Below, one piece after another: positions 33,077 to 41,658 of a stretch of DNA of 64,000 bases. The DNA is from Microbulbifer marinus (lineage in GTDB: Bacteria; Pseudomonadota; Gammaproteobacteria; Pseudomonadales; Cellvibrionaceae). Positions within the stretch are counted from its first letter, which is position 1. Every line of letters begins with the position of its first letter. The position numbers were made by a program, and so were the translations under genes. The DNA lies in contig NZ_FNQO01000002.1 of NCBI RefSeq assembly GCF_900107725.1, positions 682,001 through 746,000 of the forward strand, read 5' to 3'. A model generated the notes under the pieces. It made no database searches. It was not told the origin of the DNA and worked only from the letters and a program-made list of their open reading frames with translations.

Positions 33077-34408
33077 TTATACGGCGTCGGAAAGGCTGCT
33101 GAAGGTGAAGTCGCGCACTTTCAGTGCGGGAATCATCGCCGAATAACCCCACATGCCGACGCGCTCGGCACGGCCCATCTCCTCGATGTTGTTCAGCATA
33201 ATCACCGGGCTTTCATTGAAACGGAAATTCTTGATCGGGTATTTGATCTTGCCGTTTTCGATATAGAAGGTGCCGTCGCGCGTCAGGCCGGTCAGCAGCA
33301 GGGACTGCGGATCCACCATGCGGATATACCAGGTGCGGGTCACCAGCACGCCGCGACGGGTGTTCTTGATCAGTTCCGCGGTCGACTTGTCGCCGCCAAC
33401 CATAATCAGGTTGTTCCCCTGCGGTATCGCCTTTTCCTCCGACTGGCTGGCCCAGTAGCGGCTGCGCGGCAGGTTCTGCACCACGCCGTCCTTGATCCAG
33501 TCGACGCGCTCCAGCGCCATATGATCGTCTTCCGCCCAGGGCATGGCCGGCACATTCAGGTCGGCGGGGTCGGAGTAGATGTGTACGCGCTTGTCGAACA
33601 TCTTCTCGCCGATGCGGTTACCACCGCCTTTCTTGCTCATAAAGCTGCGGCCCTCATCGGCGCTGCGCGCGTCGTAGTTCCACATCATAAAGCCGACCAG
33701 TCCGGATACCGCACTCGGCTCCAGGATCACGGTGTATTTGCCCGGCTCCAGTGCGCGCGCCTCCTGGGACATGACCGCCTTGTCGATGGCGACACCGGAC
33801 ACGCTGCCGGTGTCCATCGCGGCGAAATCGGATACGTCGCTCTGCGCCCAGCCGGAGCCGAGGCCGTTTTCGGTGCGCATGGTCACGGTGAAGTTGGCGG
33901 AAGTCGCGGCGTGGTAGCCGAACAGGCCATTGGTGTTGGCGACCGCGGCAAAGGAGCGCGCGTCCTCCAGGTAACCGGCCGCGACGACTTTTTTCTCTTT
34001 GGCCGCGATGATCGAATCGGCGGCCGCCTTGGCGCGCTGATCCGGTGTCATGTCTGCGGTGGATTTGGCAAAGCCGTCTACGCTCATGTATTTCTGCTTG
34101 CCCAGCAGCGGCATGGCTTCCGGATTGTCCGGCGACAGCTTGGCCAGCTCCTCGGCGCGGCGCATGACTTTCTCCAGCGACGCATCGCTGAATTCGTTAA
34201 TGGTGGCGATGCCGGATTTCTTGCCGAATCGCGCTTCCACCGCCAGCTCGATATCGTTGACGACACCGCTGGTGGACACGCTGTTGCGCGCGTAGCGGAT
34301 ATTGCCGGTCTCGGCGCCGGTCAGCTGCGCACTGGCCGCTTCGGCTTTGCTGTATTTCAGCACCTTGTCGAGAATACGCTTCGCTTCACTTCTGGATAAA
34401 ATTGCCAT
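33077..34408 (-). CDS. pmbA: PmbA/TldE-family protein
   Basis: The 443-residue TldE-like subunit has no HExxxH motif, as expected for the non-catalytic partner. Residues 1-60 (RSEAKRILDKVLKYSKAEAASAQLTGAETGNIRYARNSVSTSG) form the TldD/PmbA N-terminal domain. MGRAERVGMWGYSAMIPALKVRDFTFSSLSDAV at the C terminus is typical of the family. It carries no signal peptide, whereas both flanking TldD proteins carry Tat signals. Either it is exported as a passenger bound to TldD, or it stays in the cytoplasm. It lies between the two tldD genes. Confidence 0.88.
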   Translation of the reverse strand: MAILSRSEAKRILDKVLKYSKAEAASAQLTGAETGNIRYARNSVSTSGVVNDIELAVEARFGKKSGIATINEFSDASLEKVMRRAEELAKLSPDNPEAMPLLGKQKYMSVDGFAKSTADMTPDQRAKAAADSIIAAKEKKVVAAGYLEDARSFAAVANTNGLFGYHAATSANFTVTMRTENGLGSGWAQSDVSDFAAMDTGSVSGVAIDKAVMSQEARALEPGKYTVILEPSAVSGLVGFMMWNYDARSADEGRSFMSKKGGGNRIGEKMFDKRVHIYSDPADLNVPAMPWAEDDHMALERVDWIKDGVVQNLPRSRYWASQSEEKAIPQGNNLIMVGGDKSTAELIKNTRRGVLVTRTWYIRMVDPQSLLLTGLTRDGTFYIENGKIKYPIKNFRFNESPVIMLNNIEEMGRAERVGMWGYSAMIPALKVRDFTFSSLSDAV

Positions 34409-34461
34409 GTTTTTTGCTCCAAAAATTTATTGTTGTTCGTTCGTCTTGGGAATCTCCGAAA

Positions 34462-34536
34462 TTCGTCATTCCGGCGAATGCCGGAATCCAGAAACTCTCG
34501 AACCGCCTGGACCCCGGCCTGCGCCGGGGTGACGAA
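34462..34536. repeat. Dispersed palindromic repeat, copy B
   Basis: A 75-base element runs from TTCGTCATTCCGG to GGGGTGACGAA, with inner arms ATTCCGGCGAATGCCGGAAT and CCCCGGCCTGCGCCGGGG. It fills most of the gap between the upstream TldD gene and pmbA. Confidence 0.75.
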
Positions 34537-34555
34537 AAAACTATTTAAAGATTCC

Positions 34556-36187
34556 CTACGAAATTTTCCGTTTGGTGTTTATTACATTGATCTGGTCGAA
34601 CCGGGAGGTGGCACAGCCGTGCGAAACGGCGCTCACCTGGCTCGGCTGGCCCTTGCCATCGAAGAAGGTACCGCCGAGGCGGTAATCGCTCTCGTCGCAG
34701 ATGGCGCTACAGGAATTCCAGAACTCCTGCGTGTTCGACTGGTAAGCGACGTCTTCCACCTGGCCGACGATCTCGCCGTTCTTGATCTCGTAGAACAGCT
34801 GCCCGCCGAACTGGAAGTTGTAACGCTGCTGGTCGATGGAGTAGGAACCGCGGCCGAGAATGTAGATACCTTTCTCCACATCGCGGATCATGTCCTTGAC
34901 CGAGTACTTTTCCTTGCCGGGTGCCAGTGACACGTTCGGCATACGCTGGAACTGCACGCTGGACCAGCTGTCGGCATAGGAACAGCCGTGGGATTCATTC
35001 TGGTCAATCATGTGTACCTGATCGCGGGTGGCCTGGTAGTTCACCAGGATGCCGTCTTTGACCAGGTCCCAGCGCTTCGCTTGCACGCCCTCATCGTCAT
35101 AGCCCACGGCGCCGAGGGAGCCGGGCTGGGTGCGGTCGGCAAAGAAATTGACCTTGTCGCTACCGTACTTGAACTTGCCGCTGCGCCACTTATCCAGCGT
35201 CGCAAACGAAGTGCCGGCATAGTTGGCCTCGTAGCCGAGTACGCGGTCGAGCTCCAGCGGGTGGCCGACGGATTCGTGGATCGTGAGGCGCAGGTGCAGG
35301 GGTTCCAGCACCAGGTCGTATTTGCCCGGTTCGATCGACTTGGCTGACAGCTTTGCCTTCGCCTGTTCGGCGGCGAGCTGTGCGTCCTCGACCATATCGT
35401 AGGAATCTTTGTACAGCGTGGTCTGGCCGTGGATCTTGTCCTCCTCGCGGCCATCCAGGTACTCGTAGCCGAGGCCCACCGGGGTGCTCAGGCCGTCGCG
35501 GGTCTTGAAGACACCGCTCTTCTTGTCCACCGCGGTCACCTGCATCGGTGCCCACAGGCGGTGCACGTCCTGATCGATATAGGAGCCGTCGCTAGAGGCG
35601 AAGTACTTCTGCTCGTTGACCAGGTACAGCGCCGAATTGATAAAGCTGGCTCCGGCATTGAGCGCGCTGTTGTTCACCTCCATCAGGTAGTCGACCTTCT
35701 CGCTGATCGGCACCTGAATGGCGTTCTTCTGAATCGGCGTCTGCCAGGACACCTCACCGACACCCTTGACCGGCGCCAGCTGCACCGGCTCGCTCTGGTA
35801 TTTGGCATTGGCCCTGGCCACGGCGACGGCCTGGCGCGCGGCCCTGGCGACACCGTCGGGGGTCAGGTCGTTGGTGGCGGCGAAGCCCCAGGTGCCGTTG
35901 GCGATCACGCGTATACCGGCACCGAAGGATTCGGTGTTGACGATATTCTCGACGTTGGTTTCGCGGGTCATCACGAACTGGTTCAGGTAGCGGCCGATGC
36001 GCACATCGGTGTAGCTGGCACCGGCCTTGCGGGCGGTATTCAGGACCACGTCGGCGAGGACTTTCTTCTGGCCCACGTCCATGCCGTTGCTGGCCAGCTG
36101 TGCCGCGGATACCGGTACGCCGTAGACAGGCAGCATGATGCCGCCGGCTCCGACACCGGCGAGTTTGAGGAATTTTCTTCTGTCCAT
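34556..36187 (-). CDS. TldD-family metallopeptidase with Tat signal (copy 2)
   Basis: This first gene of the cluster encodes a second 543-residue TldD, the same length as copy 1 and with the same zinc motif position (His304-Glu305, His309 in HESVGH). The signal MDRRKFLKLAGVGAGGIMLP is a clean Tat motif. ATG at 36187 is preceded by GGGGAGGACA, a strong ribosome binding site; the open frame further upstream is not needed. It is collinear with copy 1 over the whole length with many substitutions, so the duplication is old enough for divergence. Catalytic residues are kept in both. Confidence 0.9.
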   Translation of the reverse strand: MDRRKFLKLAGVGAGGIMLPVYGVPVSAAQLASNGMDVGQKKVLADVVLNTARKAGASYTDVRIGRYLNQFVMTRETNVENIVNTESFGAGIRVIANGTWGFAATNDLTPDGVARAARQAVAVARANAKYQSEPVQLAPVKGVGEVSWQTPIQKNAIQVPISEKVDYLMEVNNSALNAGASFINSALYLVNEQKYFASSDGSYIDQDVHRLWAPMQVTAVDKKSGVFKTRDGLSTPVGLGYEYLDGREEDKIHGQTTLYKDSYDMVEDAQLAAEQAKAKLSAKSIEPGKYDLVLEPLHLRLTIHESVGHPLELDRVLGYEANYAGTSFATLDKWRSGKFKYGSDKVNFFADRTQPGSLGAVGYDDEGVQAKRWDLVKDGILVNYQATRDQVHMIDQNESHGCSYADSWSSVQFQRMPNVSLAPGKEKYSVKDMIRDVEKGIYILGRGSYSIDQQRYNFQFGGQLFYEIKNGEIVGQVEDVAYQSNTQEFWNSCSAICDESDYRLGGTFFDGKGQPSQVSAVSHGCATSRFDQINVINTKRKIS

Positions 36188-36495
36188 TGTCCTCCCCGAG
36201 CTCCCGACCGCGAGGGTCGCCGAGGGCGTAGTCGGGAGATTGGTTATTGTTATTGTCCGCTGCGCGGGGCAGCCCGTGGGCTCCACGCCGTACATCGGTC
36301 GGCGCAGCCACCAGCGGTCGAAAGGAACAGCTAATCCTGTCGGCCGGCGTTTGTAAAGCGGCGGGACGTTGAGTTGAGGGCTGGTGAAGCTGAATGGTTG
36401 GCCCGGGCAGTGGCGGCGCATTCAACGCGAGGGGGCATCTTGGTGATCGGGAAGCGCCCCTCGTCGTTCCTGCGCCGGCATGACGAACCAACTCT
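36188..36495 (-). promoter_or_regulatory. Promoter region of the TldD-MoxR cluster
   Basis: No gene is visible in these 308 bases. On the minus strand TTTACA (36352-36357) and TTAGCT (36329-36334) are 17 bases apart and could be a sigma-70 promoter for the cluster. The -10 is poor. The part near 36461-36487 is a repeat remnant. Confidence 0.3.
36461..36487. repeat. Dispersed palindromic repeat, partial copy C
   Basis: TCGTCGTTCCTGCGCCGG followed by CATGACGAA is a half-length relative of copies A, B and D, bounded by TCGTC and GACGAA. It lies upstream of tldD copy 2, next to the end of nadV. Confidence 0.55.
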
Positions 36496-37878
36496 TTATA
36501 GCGCCGCGCGCGCCCGCACTTCGTCGAAGCTGGTCTCTGTCAGCAGCTGGCCGTCGCGGTAGACCGGCTGCAGCAGGCTCTGCCTATCGCCTAGCTCTTC
36601 CAGGCGGATCGTCTCCATGTCGCCGGCGGCGTTCTCGATCAGCGCCAGGCGGCCGCGCATGGACTTTTTCTCCGGACCGGTCACCGGGTTCTTGTAGACG
36701 TCGTGCCAGTGGCCGTCGATACGGATGGCGCTGGCCTTCATCGCGAAGCTGAGAATATCCCGGTCCAGCTTCTGCAGCAGCTCGCCGCCCATGCCGAAAG
36801 TGACATTGTCGGCGCTCTGCTTGCGCTCTTTCATCGCCTGCAGAATCTTCGGTATCGAGTGCCGCGAGATGCCGTCGCCCTGAATCACGCGCACGAAATC
36901 CGGCAGCAGCCGGTAGCCCTTGCGGTTGGTGGAGCAGCCGAAAATCCGCATCAGCCGCTCGAGGCTCTCGGTGACGATTTTGACCGGATCGCCGGAGTCG
37001 GGCCTGATCACCAGCGTGCCGCCGTTGTTGATGACCCGCTCCTTCAGCACCCCGCCCCAGATATTCTCGATCGCGTGCCAGATGTCGTAGCTGTCGCTGA
37101 CCACCGCCACCAGTTTGCCCGGCCCGGCAAACTGGTCGAGCATGTTGGCGTAGGCGTCCGCCTCGCGCGCCTTGCCCCAGGCGGTCATGGTGCTGTGCTC
37201 GGCGGCGGGGATCGAGTAGCCGGCCATGTCGGCGCCGTAGAACTGCCGTGCCGCCACCAGGCCGGAGACCGTGTCGGTGCCCTGAAAATTCACCAGGTGC
37301 GCCATGCCCCCCAGCATCGCCGTCTCCAGGCTGCTGGCGCCGCGACCGCCGAAGTCGTGCAGCTTGAACGGCAGGTTGTCGAGCGAGTCGGCGGTGTCCC
37401 GCAGGTAGCCGGCGATGATTTTCTTGATCTCGCGGCTCTGCGTCGCCACTGTCATCGGATACCAGGTCGCGCGCACCAGCGCCGTTTCGATATAGCTGGT
37501 CAGCCAGAAGCAGCCGGGGCAGGTATTCACTATCTGCAGCATGACATTGTGCAGCGGCACCACCGTGCCCTCCGGCACCGCGGAGATCTCCAGCGGCAGC
37601 AGGCCGCCGTGTTCTTGCAGTATGTGTTCCCAGCCGGCGCGGTGAAACGGCAGCCCGTGGGCGTGCAGCATCGCCTCCGCCTCGTCGATATCCGCGGCGC
37701 TGATCGGCGTCTGCAGGTACTGCTTGATAAACGCCTGCAGGCCAAAAAATACTGCCTCCGGAAACTCGCCGCCGCGGCACTCGATGTAACTGCTCACATA
37801 CTCGGCGCCCGGCGGATACTGCAGGTAGTGGCTCGCCTTGTAGCTGTCGACGTTGAGAATCAGGTTATGCGCGGACAT
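36496..37878 (-). CDS. nadV: Nicotinamide phosphoribosyltransferase
   Basis: This enzyme converts nicotinamide and PRPP to NMN, the rate-limiting step of the NAD salvage route also used by animal NAMPT. The 460 residues begin NLILNVDSYKASHYLQYPPG and contain KLHDFGGRGASSLETAMLGG, the substrate loop GTDTVSGLVAARQFYGADMAG, YSIPAAEHSTMTAWG, and the phosphate-binding VIRPDSGDPVKIV. All match the NAMPT/NadV family at normal length. No nadM or NUDIX partner lies next to it. Control is not evident from the sequence. Confidence 0.95.
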   Translation of the reverse strand: MSAHNLILNVDSYKASHYLQYPPGAEYVSSYIECRGGEFPEAVFFGLQAFIKQYLQTPISAADIDEAEAMLHAHGLPFHRAGWEHILQEHGGLLPLEISAVPEGTVVPLHNVMLQIVNTCPGCFWLTSYIETALVRATWYPMTVATQSREIKKIIAGYLRDTADSLDNLPFKLHDFGGRGASSLETAMLGGMAHLVNFQGTDTVSGLVAARQFYGADMAGYSIPAAEHSTMTAWGKAREADAYANMLDQFAGPGKLVAVVSDSYDIWHAIENIWGGVLKERVINNGGTLVIRPDSGDPVKIVTESLERLMRIFGCSTNRKGYRLLPDFVRVIQGDGISRHSIPKILQAMKERKQSADNVTFGMGGELLQKLDRDILSFAMKASAIRIDGHWHDVYKNPVTGPEKKSMRGRLALIENAAGDMETIRLEELGDRQSLLQPVYRDGQLLTETSFDEVRARAAL

Positions 37879-38050
37879 TCGGGTAAGTGCGTGCCCCCTT
37901 TGGCTATTGCTCCCTTAGAAAGCAAAGCACAAGCGCCGCAGGCTGCCTGTCTGGCGCGTCATTCGTTTTGGGAAAATATTTCATTCGATAAGCGTTGACC
38001 GGTTCTAAACGCGTGTGTACTTTTGTATACATCGCAGAGAAGGGAATATC

Positions 38051-38506
38051 ATGCTCAATAAAAGCCAATCCATATCGGCGCGCCTGTCAGCGGACGACTA
38101 CGCCTACCTGATGTCCATCGACCGCAACGGCGCGGTCACCCAGAGCGAAAAAGTGCGCGAGCTGATCGCGATGGCGCGCGAATCCGTCGGCATGCACAGC
38201 TTTGCGCGTGCCTACATCGCCTCCGCCGAAGCCGTGCTGCCGATCAAGGCCCGCTATGCAGAGGAAGATAACCGCAGCCTGCTGGTGGAGGCGCTGCTGG
38301 AACTGCTCGCCGAGGGCGCCGCGGCGGTGCAGAGCTGTGCCGATGAGCAGCCGCTGGCGCCGCAACTGGAGCGAAAGTCACTGCCCGCCATCGAGGCTTT
38401 CCTGGAAAAAATTCTGTTACTCGCGCTGCAGGACAGCCCCCGCACCGCCGATCCCGAATCTGCCGCAAGAATAAAAAAACAGCTCGATAGCCTGCTGAAC
38501 AAATAG
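38051..38506 (+). CDS. RHH-like small protein heading the PspA-flotillin cluster
   Basis: The 151-residue protein starts at ATG 38051, seven bases after AGAAGGG. Its first 45 residues (QSISARLSADDYAYLMSIDRNGAVTQSEKVRELIAMA) look like a ribbon-helix-helix DNA-binding fold: a short strand, then two helices. The rest is helical, with no membrane segment. It lies 29 bases before the pspA start, so it is probably co-transcribed and may autoregulate the membrane-stress genes. No named family is recognised, and the RHH call is by pattern only. Confidence 0.6.
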   Translation: MLNKSQSISARLSADDYAYLMSIDRNGAVTQSEKVRELIAMARESVGMHSFARAYIASAEAVLPIKARYAEEDNRSLLVEALLELLAEGAAAVQSCADEQPLAPQLERKSLPAIEAFLEKILLLALQDSPRTADPESAARIKKQLDSLLNK

Positions 38507-38535
38507 TTAAATGAACCAAACGGAAGGAGAAAACA

Positions 38536-39198
38536 ATGAAAGAAGGACTGGTAAAACGCATTTCCCGCTTGATATCCGCCTCCGCCAACGCCGTGGTGGA
38601 TTCGGTGGAAAACGCCACCCCGCAGCTGGTAATGGAACAGGCGATCCGCGAAATCGACGATGCCATTGCCGAGGTGCGCGATCAGCTGGGCAAGGCCGAA
38701 GCGGCCAAATACCTCAGCAGCAAAACCCTCAACGATGAAAACAATCGTCACAGTGCGCTGGCGGAGCAGATCGACATTGCGGTGAAAGAGAACCGCGATG
38801 ATCTGGCCGAGGCCGCCATTGCCAAGCAGATGGATATCGAGGCGCAGCTGCCGGTTCTGGAGAAGGCCATAAACGATGCCGATGCCGAAATCAGTGAGCT
38901 GAATTCCTATATCAGCGCGCTCCAGGGCAAGAAGCGCGATATGCGCGAACAGCTGCGCGAATTCGCCAAGGCCAGCGAGCATGTCAGCGATGGCGCCGGT
39001 GGCGAACAGCGCGGCAGCAGCCGCAACACCGCCGACAGGGTGGATCAGGCCGAGGGCGCCTTCAACCGCGTGCTGGAAAATGCCGGTGTGCCCACCGCAC
39101 AGTCCAGTGCCGATGCGAGCAAGCTGGCCGAGCTGGAAGAGCTCGCGCGCAACAACCGCATCAAGGAGCGGCTGGCAAAAATTAAATCGGAGGCCTAA
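38536..39198 (+). CDS. PspA/IM30 family membrane-stress protein
   Basis: PspA-family proteins coat and stabilise the inner membrane under stress. The 220-residue protein opens with an amphipathic segment (LVKRISRLISASANAVVDSVENATPQLVMEQAIREIDDAI) and continues as a long coiled coil to about residue 150, with a disordered Gly/Ser hinge (DGAGGEQRGSSRNTADR). It ends in a short helix. This fits the YjfJ-type subclass linked to flotillin genes. TAATG overlap with the next start couples translation. Confidence 0.88.
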   Translation: MKEGLVKRISRLISASANAVVDSVENATPQLVMEQAIREIDDAIAEVRDQLGKAEAAKYLSSKTLNDENNRHSALAEQIDIAVKENRDDLAEAAIAKQMDIEAQLPVLEKAINDADAEISELNSYISALQGKKRDMREQLREFAKASEHVSDGAGGEQRGSSRNTADRVDQAEGAFNRVLENAGVPTAQSSADASKLAELEELARNNRIKERLAKIKSEA

Positions 39199-39854
39199 TG
39201 GCGTTCCTGCTTCAAGACGGCAATCTGCTGTTTACCGGTGCGCTGGTATTGATGCTGATGATCGCGGTGCTGGAAGGCGTCATGACGCTGATCGGTGTCG
39301 GCATCTCCGATCTGCTCGACAACCTGCTGCCGGATGTCGACGTCGACCTGGATGCGCCGGACACCGAAGTCGGCGGCGTGCTGACCAAGTTTCTCGGCTG
39401 GCTGCGCTTCGGTGAAGTGCCGGCGCTGATACTGCTGGTCGCGTTTCTGGTCGCCTTCGGTATCAGCGGCCTGCTGATCCAGATGTTCGTGGATTCAATG
39501 GTCGGTTTCCTGCTGCCCGGCTGGTTGCTGGCGATTCCGGTATTGCTGCTGGCGCTGCCGCAGGTGCGCTTTGTCGGCAACCTGCTGCGACGTTTCGCCG
39601 TTGGCGACGAAACCGAAGCGGTCGGGCGCAATTCCTTTATCGGCCGCGTGGCGACCATCACCATCGGCGAGGCCGCCGCCGGCTCGCCCGCAGAGGCGCG
39701 CTTCAGCGATGAGTTCGGCACCACCCACTATGTGATGGTGGAGCCTGATGCCGATGACACTTTCAGTCAGGGAGAGCAGGTGCTGCTGGTGGAGGAGCGC
39801 GGAGCGAATTTCCGCGTGATTCGCCCGACCAACCAGCACCTGGTAAATAACTAA
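39198..39854 (+). CDS. YqiJ-like membrane protein with OB-fold tail
   Basis: The 218-residue protein has membrane helices at about 11-35, 75-95 and 105-125. It ends in a soluble OB-like domain (GRNSFIGRVATITIGEAAAGSPAEARFSDEFGTTHYVMVEP). This is the NfeD/YqiJ type partner of flotillins. Its genomic position, after pspA and directly before a flotillin gene, is typical. It probably helps to assemble flotillin-rich membrane domains. Confidence 0.85.
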   Translation: MAFLLQDGNLLFTGALVLMLMIAVLEGVMTLIGVGISDLLDNLLPDVDVDLDAPDTEVGGVLTKFLGWLRFGEVPALILLVAFLVAFGISGLLIQMFVDSMVGFLLPGWLLAIPVLLLALPQVRFVGNLLRRFAVGDETEAVGRNSFIGRVATITIGEAAAGSPAEARFSDEFGTTHYVMVEPDADDTFSQGEQVLLVEERGANFRVIRPTNQHLVNN

Positions 39855-39868
39855 AAGGAAAAACAAAT

Positions 39869-41569
39869 ATGAACATGATCGATAATTTTTCCACGATTCT
39901 ATTTATGGCCGGCGCGGTACTGGTTGGCCTGATCGTGATCGGCACCATCTTCGCGCGCCTCTATACCCGCGCGTCCAAGGAGCGCTCCTTCGTGCGCACC
40001 GGTATGGGCGGGCAGAAGGTGATCATGAACGGCGGCGCGCTGGTGCTGCCGGTGCTGCACGAAATCATCCCGGTCAACATGAATACCCTGCGCCTCGCCG
40101 TATCGCGCAAGGAACACCAGGCGCTGATCACCAAGGACCGCATGCGCGTCGACGTGCTGGCCGAATTCTACCTGCGCGTGAAGCCGGATACCGATGCGAT
40201 CGCCAACGCCGCGCAGACCCTGGGTATCCGCACGCTGGATCCGGAAGCGCTGAAAGAGATGATTGAGGGCAAGTTCGTCGACGCGCTGCGTTCCGTTGCC
40301 GCCGAAATGGAAATGGCGGAGCTGCACGAGCAGCGCAGCCAGTTTGTGCAGAAAGTGCAGCAGGTGGTATCCGAGGACCTGCTGAAAAACGGTCTGGAAC
40401 TCGAATCCGTTTCCCTGACCGGTCTCGACCAGACCCACAAGGAATTCTTCAACCAGGACAACGTGTTCGACGCCGAGGGTCTCGCCAGCATGACCCGCTC
40501 GATCGAGGCGCGGCGCAAGGAAGTGAACGACGTCGAACAGGAAACCATGGTGCAGATCGAGCTGAAAAATCTCGAAGCCGAGCGCCAGAAGCTGGAGATC
40601 GACAAGGAAAAACGCTACGCGTATCTGGAACAGCAGCGCGAAATCGAAAACCGCGAAGCGGCGCAGAAGGCGGACATGGCCAAGGAACTCGCGGCCCAGG
40701 AACGCGCCGCGCGCCAGGCGGAAATCGAGGCGCAGCGCGAAGTGGACCAGTCGCGCATCAGCGCCGAACAGGCCACGCGCCTGCTGGAAATCGAAAAGGA
40801 AAAACGCCTGCAAGAGCAGGAGATCGAGCGCGAGCGCATTCTCGATGAACAGCGTATCTCCAAGCAGAAATCCGTCGAGATTGCCGAGCAGGAACGCGCG
40901 ATCGCCGTCGCGGAAAAATCCAAGGAGCAGTCCGTCGCCGACCAGCAGGCCAACGTGGCGCTGGCGGAAGCGGTGAGAGCCGAAGAGCAGGTGCGCACCG
41001 CCAAGGACGTGGAAGTCGCCGAGCGCGACAAGCGCATCGAAATCATCGAGGCGCAGAAGGAAGCCGAGCGCCAGGCCACCGCGATCAAGGTGGCCGCCGA
41101 AGCGGAAAAATCCGCGGCGGAAGACAAGGCCGAAGCGCTGCGTCTGCAGGCTGCCGCCGAGGCTGAAGCCGTGCGCATCAAAGTGGAAGCGGATCGCGAG
41201 AAGTACGCGGTGGACGCCGAGGGTCAGCGCCTGATGAATGAGGCCCTGAACAGCCTCAGTGACGCGCAGATCGCCCTGAAGCAGGTGCTCAGCCTGCACG
41301 AGAACCTGCCGCATATCATCCGCGAGAGCGTCAAGCCGCTGGAGAGCATCGAGGGCATGAAGATCATTTCCGTCGAGGGCCTGAACGGCATCGACGGCCG
41401 CGCCAGCGGCGGCATCCTCGACAGCGATGGCGAGGTCAAGGGCCAGAGCCTGCCGGAAGCCCTGGTCGGCAGCGCACTGAAGCATCGCGCCATGGCGCCG
41501 CTGGTCGATTCCCTGCTGAAGGAGGCCGGTGTCGGCGACTTCACCAAGATCCCGGAAACCGAAGCCTGA
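39869..41569 (+). CDS. Flotillin family protein (YqiK-like)
   Basis: The 566-residue flotillin has an N-terminal membrane segment (residues 5-32), an SPFH/PHB domain (SFVRTGMGGQKVIMNGGALVLPVLHEIIPVNMNTLRLAVSRKEHQALITKDRMRVDVLAEF), and a long Glu/Lys/Ala-rich coiled coil from about residue 210 to 450. A C-terminal region follows. Flotillins scaffold ordered membrane patches in the inner membrane. It starts 14 bases after the YqiJ-like gene, and a terminator closes the operon. Confidence 0.93.
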   Translation: MNMIDNFSTILFMAGAVLVGLIVIGTIFARLYTRASKERSFVRTGMGGQKVIMNGGALVLPVLHEIIPVNMNTLRLAVSRKEHQALITKDRMRVDVLAEFYLRVKPDTDAIANAAQTLGIRTLDPEALKEMIEGKFVDALRSVAAEMEMAELHEQRSQFVQKVQQVVSEDLLKNGLELESVSLTGLDQTHKEFFNQDNVFDAEGLASMTRSIEARRKEVNDVEQETMVQIELKNLEAERQKLEIDKEKRYAYLEQQREIENREAAQKADMAKELAAQERAARQAEIEAQREVDQSRISAEQATRLLEIEKEKRLQEQEIERERILDEQRISKQKSVEIAEQERAIAVAEKSKEQSVADQQANVALAEAVRAEEQVRTAKDVEVAERDKRIEIIEAQKEAERQATAIKVAAEAEKSAAEDKAEALRLQAAAEAEAVRIKVEADREKYAVDAEGQRLMNEALNSLSDAQIALKQVLSLHENLPHIIRESVKPLESIEGMKIISVEGLNGIDGRASGGILDSDGEVKGQSLPEALVGSALKHRAMAPLVDSLLKEAGVGDFTKIPETEA

Positions 41570-41583
41570 TTTACCAGCATGAT

Positions 41584-41608
41584 AAGCCGCCCTTAGGGCG
41601 GCTTTTTT
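41584..41608 (+). terminator. Rho-independent terminator after flotillin
   Basis: AAGCCGCCC (41584-41592) pairs with GGGCGGCTT (41596-41604), a 9-bp stem with a 3-base loop, followed by T residues. Confidence 0.9.
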
Positions 41609-41658
41609 GTGTTTAAACCAGTGTGGCGAGCCGCTGACTTTTCGGCTTTTATAGAACG

